The notes under the pieces were generated by a model, which was given only the letters and a program-made list of their open reading frames with translations, was not told where the DNA came from and ran no database searches. From CAZPYT01 sp964590955 (GTDB lineage Bacteria > Patescibacteriota > WWE3 > UBA101185 > UBA10185), in assembly GCA_964590955.1 (NCBI GenBank), contig CAZPYT010000019.1, positions 1 through 17,224 of the forward strand: a stretch of DNA of 17,224 bases, written 5' to 3'. Every line of letters starts with the position of its first letter. The first letter of the stretch is position 1. A program made the translations under genes and the position numbers. This document shows positions 13,356 through 17,224 of this stretch, one piece after another.

Positions 13356-14717
13356 ATGAAATTATCCGTAATAGGAACCGGTTATATCGGTTTAGTTGGT
13401 GCTGCCGTATTTGCAGACTGGGGTAACGATGTCGTAGGCATAGACATTGATGAAAACAAAATTAAAATGATCAAATCCGGAGTTATGCCGATTTATGAAC
13501 CCGGTTTATCAGAATTAGTACTTAAAAACATTAATGAGAAAAGACTTACGTTTACTAATAGTCTTAGAACAGGCATAAAAGACTCAGAAGTTGTTTTTAT
13601 ATGTGTTGGAACTCCCCAAAGCGATGATGGAGCGGCTGATTTGTCTGCAGTGTGGTCTGTCGCCGAAGAAATTGGCAAGAATTTAACAGATTACAAAGTT
13701 ATAGTTACTAAAAGTACTGTACCTGTTGGTACAAACGAACATGTAAAAGAAATTATAAAAAATTCCAGCAAAGGAAAAGCAAAATTTGATGTAATTTCAA
13801 ACCCAGAATTTTTAAGAGAAGGCTTTTCTATTGAAGATATGCAAAACACAGATCGAACAATTATTGGTTATGATTCTATGAAGGCTCTTAATATTATGAG
13901 AAAGTTATATGCACATTTGCAGACACCTTTGGTAGAGTGTGACTTGCGCTCAGCTGAAATGATAAAGTACGCTTCCAATGCATTTTTAGCTACAAAGATT
14001 TCCTTTATTAACGAAATCGGCCAATTATGTGAGAGAGCAGGTGCCAATGTGCAAATAGTTTCTAAAGGTATGGGTTTGGACAGTAGAATAGGACCAAAAT
14101 TCTTAAATGCCGGCATCGGCTATGGAGGCAGCTGTTTTCCGAAAGATGTAGCTGCATTATATAAAACATCTACTGATCAGGCATACGATTTCAAGCTCCT
14201 CAGAGGAGTTATGGAAGTAAACGCAATGCAAAAATATAATTTTCTCAAAAAAGTAGAAGGCTACTTCGGGCATAATTTAAGCGGAAAGACTTTTGCCTGT
14301 CTTGGTTTGTCTTTTAAGAACGATACGGATGACACAAGGGAATCCGTAGCAATTGACTTTGTACAGATGTTACGAGGGGCCGGAGCAAATATAAAAGTAT
14401 ATGACCCGCAAGCTTCAGAAAATGCACGTAAGGAGCTTGGAGAAGACAACATAAAATACACAAAAAATATTTATACGGCTGTTAAAGATGCAGATGCGAT
14501 GTGTATTTTGACCGAATGGGCTGAATTCGCAGCAATTGATTTAAAGCAGGTGAAAAAATTGGTAAAAAAGCCGGTAATTTTTGATGGAAGAAATCTTTTA
14601 GATCAAGAATCAGTTGAATCTGCAGGTTTTACCTACTTTGCAGTGGGAAAACCTACAAATGGCATGGTTGAACATAGCGATAACCGGGTATATGCTATTT
14701 TGAGAGATGGAAAATAA
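13356..14717 (+). CDS. ugd: UDP-glucose 6-dehydrogenase
   Basis: This enzyme oxidises UDP-glucose twice with NAD to give UDP-glucuronate, a precursor of acidic surface polysaccharides. The 453-residue cytosolic protein has the N-terminal NAD-binding motif GTGYIGL (7-13) and FICVGTP. The central part has VTKSTVPVGT, ISNPEFLREG (about 147-156) and YASNAFLATKISFINEI. The nucleophile Cys260 lies in GYGGSCFPKD, and the UDP-binding C-terminal domain has LGLSFKNDTDDTRES. Length and residues are all as expected for an active UGD. GDP-mannose dehydrogenase is a less likely alternative. It overlaps the next gene by 11 bp, consistent with one transcript. Confidence 0.93.
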   Translation: MKLSVIGTGYIGLVGAAVFADWGNDVVGIDIDENKIKMIKSGVMPIYEPGLSELVLKNINEKRLTFTNSLRTGIKDSEVVFICVGTPQSDDGAADLSAVWSVAEEIGKNLTDYKVIVTKSTVPVGTNEHVKEIIKNSSKGKAKFDVISNPEFLREGFSIEDMQNTDRTIIGYDSMKALNIMRKLYAHLQTPLVECDLRSAEMIKYASNAFLATKISFINEIGQLCERAGANVQIVSKGMGLDSRIGPKFLNAGIGYGGSCFPKDVAALYKTSTDQAYDFKLLRGVMEVNAMQKYNFLKKVEGYFGHNLSGKTFACLGLSFKNDTDDTRESVAIDFVQMLRGAGANIKVYDPQASENARKELGEDNIKYTKNIYTAVKDADAMCILTEWAEFAAIDLKQVKKLVKKPVIFDGRNLLDQESVESAGFTYFAVGKPTNGMVEHSDNRVYAILRDGK

Positions 14718-15909
14718 ATCGAACAAGAAAAAAATACTGTTTGTACTTCCTGCATTTCCTGTAGCTACTGAGACTTTTATCCAGAGGGATATTGCGGAGA
14801 TGCAGAAGTCAGACAAACTTGCTGTTGATGTATTCACCCTGCAAGAAGGAAACGGGGTCTTAGATAGCAACTTAAAAAAAGTTGTACACACAGCAAGATT
14901 GTCTTTATCTGATGCTTTGAACTCAATGTTTTCAATTGTATTTCAACCCGGTCCCTTTTTCAGACTTCTTAAGACTTACCCGAGAAATTTTTATCTAATT
15001 TTGAAGGCTTTCGGGTATTCAAAAAAAATTGAAGCATTACGACCTGATGAATTGCATGTACATTTTTTAAGTGACTTTTCTACTTTGATAATGATAGTTG
15101 CGGATATTTTGCGTGTTCCTTTTAGTATTAGTGCACACGCTAGAGATGTAACGGAATATCCGCATTTACCCGAATTAAAATCAAAGAGAGCAAAATTTAT
15201 TTCTGTATGTAATAAAAATGCTTACGAGTATTTACTAAAGTTATGCCCTGAAAATGTAAATAAAATTCATTTGATAAACCACTATGTTTCTCCTGAGGTT
15301 TTGCAAATAGGTGGTAAATACTCTTATGAATCAGATGTGCCGGTAATTTTTATGGGAGGTACACGCTTGGCTGAAAAAAAAGGTATTAAGTATATGATTA
15401 AGGCTTCAAAAATATTGTCGGATAAAGGAATACCTCACAAGGTTGTAGTAATGGGTCCAGATGACGGTATGGGTGCTGATTTAAACGCTCTCATTGCCAA
15501 ATATAATTTGAAAGACAGGTTTATGATAAAAATTGGTGCAGTTCCTTTTGACGAGGTACTGAATATGTATAATTCAACTGATTTGTTTGTACTTCCAAAT
15601 ATAAAAGCAGACACAGGGGATGTTGATGGAATTCCCAATGTATTAATTGAGGCAGCGTTGTCGTCTTTACCTATTATCACTACCGATGCAGGCAGCAATA
15701 CTGATTTGATTGAAGATAATGTTACCGGATTTTTGGTAAACCAGGCAGACCCGGAGAATTTAGCATCAAAAATAGAGAGCGTATTAACAGCATCCTCCGA
15801 AGATTTGGAAAAAATTGGAAATGCAGCCAAAGAACGAGCTGAAAATATGTTCAGTAGAGAAAACACGGTTTTGAAACTTGAATCTTTATTGTTGGAAAAT
15901 CCCAGCTAA
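14707..15909 (+). CDS. GT4 glycosyltransferase, WcaL/AmsK-like
   Basis: A 400-residue GT-B fold enzyme of family GT4. The N-terminal acceptor half begins KKILFVLPAFPVATETFIQRDI, a pattern seen in colanic-acid-type transferases such as WcaL, and continues with LHVHFLSDFST and SISAHARDV. The C-terminal donor half shows FMGGTRLAEKKGIKYMIKA and, at the nucleotide-sugar site, DGIPNVLIEAALSSLPIITTDAG. The usual Glu-x7-Glu there reads Asp307-x7-Glu315, a conservative change found in parts of this group. It probably adds one sugar to a lipid-linked surface glycan on the cytosolic face. The ATG at 14707 lies within the end of ugd. Donor and acceptor unknown. Confidence 0.88.
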   Translation: MENKSNKKKILFVLPAFPVATETFIQRDIAEMQKSDKLAVDVFTLQEGNGVLDSNLKKVVHTARLSLSDALNSMFSIVFQPGPFFRLLKTYPRNFYLILKAFGYSKKIEALRPDELHVHFLSDFSTLIMIVADILRVPFSISAHARDVTEYPHLPELKSKRAKFISVCNKNAYEYLLKLCPENVNKIHLINHYVSPEVLQIGGKYSYESDVPVIFMGGTRLAEKKGIKYMIKASKILSDKGIPHKVVVMGPDDGMGADLNALIAKYNLKDRFMIKIGAVPFDEVLNMYNSTDLFVLPNIKADTGDVDGIPNVLIEAALSSLPIITTDAGSNTDLIEDNVTGFLVNQADPENLASKIESVLTASSEDLEKIGNAAKERAENMFSRENTVLKLESLLLENPS

Positions 15910-15972
15910 AAACTTTCTTAAAAGATTTGTATCTCATTATATGATTTTGTTTTTAAGATCGTGACTGTTATT

Positions 15973-15981
15973 TGTTATAAT
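15973..15981 (+). promoter_or_regulatory. Extended -10 promoter (TGTTATAAT), leaderless geometry
   Basis: TGT-TATAAT is a perfect consensus -10 with a TGn extension, and only 6 bases separate it from the ATG at 15988. The expected start of transcription (about 6-7 bases downstream) therefore falls on or beside the start codon, and no Shine-Dalgarno exists. The -35 position (TTAAGA, 15953-15958, 17-bp spacer) is poor, as is usual for extended -10 promoters. It is in the 78-bp spacer after the first GT4 gene. Confidence 0.65.
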
Positions 15982-15987
15982 TTCCTT

Positions 15988-17196
15988 ATGAATTTAGCAT
16001 TTTTTACAAAAAGGACTACTTTTCATTCCGGATTTGGAGGTTTGGAGACTCAGACAAAAGTACTTTGTGAAGGTTTAGTTTCCAAAGGATATTCAGTTAC
16101 GGTTTTTTCGCCGGACTGGGGCATAAGCCTGGATTCGGCTGAGGAAAATGGTGTTAAATATGTTTTTGTTAAATGCATATATAGGATGGGTCCTGTTTTT
16201 GGATTTTTTGGCACACTTCAAAAGAGCAACTGGATAAACAGGTCATATGAGGAATTTTCTCTAGAACATAAAAAAAATAAGTTTGATGTTATATTGGCGC
16301 AAAGTTCAACAGGCCTGGGGCTAATACGCGCAAAAGATTTCCACAAAATTCCGATTGTTTCAATTGCACACGGTTCGATTGTCAGCGAGTACAAAACTTT
16401 TATTATGAGTATGCACTTGTTTAGGGACTCTCTCTTGTTGATAAAAAACACTGGCTTTTTCGTAAAAAACTTTTTTAGAAGACAGAGAGATTTTGTACAC
16501 GGATCTAAAAAAATTGTTGCGGTTTCAGAATATGTAAAACAGGCGCTTCTTGATGAGACGTTTACGGATGAACAGAAAGTGTTAGTAATACATAACGGTA
16601 TCGATCCAAACCCATATTATCCAAAAGATGCAAACCTAAAGCGTGGGAAAAAGCTTCTATACGTAGGTCAATTAACTTTTTCTAAAGGTGTTGATGATTT
16701 AGTAGCAATTATAAGTGATCCTAGATTTGATAGGTTATCCTTGGATATTGTAGGGGATGGAGAACTGTTTGAACCTTTAAGTAAAAGAATTTCATCTGAT
16801 CCCAGCCTTTCAAACAGAATAAGGTTTGTTGGGAAAGTTCCTTATACAGAAGTAGTTACAAAATATTTTAAGAATTTGGAATATGGCGTATTTGTATTTC
16901 CTACAAAAAGATATGAAGGACTTCCCATGGTACTTGTGGAGTCGATGTTTTCCGGTTTACCTGCAGTAGTTTATAACAATGGCGGCGTCAACGATGCAGT
17001 AATAGATGGAGTTACCGGTTACCTAATTCAACCGGGTAATAAAGAGATATTTAAAAACAAAATTTTGGATATAATTAATAATGATGACTTGAGAGCTAAG
17101 ATGAGCGAAAAAGCACTTGAGTCAGCGTATGCCGGTTTTACGTTGAATATTATGCTTGATAAATACGATAAAGTTATAAAAGAAGTATTAGCATGA
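15988..17196 (+). CDS. GT4 glycosyltransferase
   Basis: A 402-residue GT-B fold, family GT4 enzyme. The acceptor half starts MNLAFFTKRTTFHSGFGGLETQ, with the glycine-rich GGLETQ loop typical of the family, and later has SIAHGSIVSEY. The donor half has VIHNGIDPNPYYP, LLYVGQLTFSKGVDDL, FVGKVPYTEV and the intact Glu310-x7-Glu318 motif YEGLPMVLVESMFSGLPAVV, followed by GVTGYLIQPGN. It likely transfers a hexose to a growing surface glycan. The ATG at 15988 is preferred over a GTG at 15961, which lies upstream of the consensus -10 and adds unrelated residues. The stop overlaps the next ATG by 4 bp. Confidence 0.9.
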   Translation: MNLAFFTKRTTFHSGFGGLETQTKVLCEGLVSKGYSVTVFSPDWGISLDSAEENGVKYVFVKCIYRMGPVFGFFGTLQKSNWINRSYEEFSLEHKKNKFDVILAQSSTGLGLIRAKDFHKIPIVSIAHGSIVSEYKTFIMSMHLFRDSLLLIKNTGFFVKNFFRRQRDFVHGSKKIVAVSEYVKQALLDETFTDEQKVLVIHNGIDPNPYYPKDANLKRGKKLLYVGQLTFSKGVDDLVAIISDPRFDRLSLDIVGDGELFEPLSKRISSDPSLSNRIRFVGKVPYTEVVTKYFKNLEYGVFVFPTKRYEGLPMVLVESMFSGLPAVVYNNGGVNDAVIDGVTGYLIQPGNKEIFKNKILDIINNDDLRAKMSEKALESAYAGFTLNIMLDKYDKVIKEVLA

Positions 17197-17224
17197 GAAT
17201 AGCAAGGTTCATTTACGAATGGCC
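17193..17224 (+). CDS. Start of a further gene, probably a GT4 glycosyltransferase (3' truncated by window edge)
   Basis: An ATG overlaps the preceding stop (ATGA junction) and opens a frame to the window end, reading MRIARFIYEW. An N-terminus of this kind (a strand, then Ile-Tyr-Glu-Trp) resembles the first strand of GT4 transferases I recall from Patescibacteria, and the ATGA overlap with a GT4 gene fits. With only ten residues visible this is suggestive and no more. Confidence 0.45.
   Translation, partial: MRIARFIYEW

Noticed and set aside
15435..15866. 143-codon open frame on the minus strand
   Set aside because: It is opposite the conserved GT4 donor domain, its translation has no recognisable motif, and the plus-strand gene explains the sequence.
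15916..15958. Inverted repeat TCTTAAAA/TTTTAAGA as a terminator after the first GT4 gene
   Set aside because: Eight A/T-rich pairs with a 27-base loop and no following U-run; too weak for an intrinsic terminator and expected by chance in this composition.
15961..15987. GTG start for the second GT4 gene
   Set aside because: The added residues are not GT4-like and the consensus -10 box lies inside them; ATG at 15988 fits the family N-terminus.

Overview
The window looks like a scaffold piece from an AT-rich bacterium of the Candidate Phyla Radiation (Patescibacteria). Four things point there: an S10-spc ribosomal protein operon with no rpmD (L30) between rpsE and rplO; a compact plus-strand layout with 1-14 bp overlaps; a short zinc-type S14; and an L2 with an unusual peptidyl-transferase-side segment. 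UGA ends several genes (rplD, rplR, the GT2-GtrA gene), so the code is standard and the UGA=Gly lineages (Gracilibacteria, SR1) are unlikely. A Microgenomates/Katanobacteria/Dojkabacteria-type genome is my best guess, from memory of protein style and not from a tree. A run of 10 N at 10439-10448 shows that contigs were joined.

Region 1 (1-7950): ribosomal proteins L3 (5' end missing), L4, L23, L2, S19, L22, S3, L16, L29, S17, L14, L24, L5, S14, S8, L6, L18, S5 and L15, in canonical order and all on plus. The one sizeable spacer, between rplN and rplX, is filled by a long imperfect palindrome.

Region 2 (7950-10103): secY, a YbaB/EbfC-like small protein, and an adenylate-kinase-like protein with an altered AMP pocket. 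The map, infA, rpmJ, rpsM genes that often follow are absent here.

Region 3 (10120-11396): a membrane-anchored CAP/SCP-domain protein, broken only by the assembly gap, then a three-helix membrane protein of unknown function. The CAP gene has an extended -10 promoter so close to its ATG that the message would be leaderless.

Region 4 (11409-17224): a surface-glycan cluster. It holds a polyprenyl-phosphate-sugar-synthase-like GT2 fused to GtrA, an ALG5-like GT2, UDP-glucose 6-dehydrogenase, two GT4 glycosyltransferases and the first codons of a further gene. Together they suggest polyprenyl-linked sugar donors and UDP-glucuronate feeding a cell-surface polysaccharide or glycoprotein glycan.

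I see no tRNA, rRNA, CRISPR, transposase or phage gene, and no clearly new multi-gene system. The most unusual items are the rplN-rplX palindrome, the two leaderless-type promoters, the divergent Adk and the L2 variant. No gene-free stretch exceeds 90 bp.
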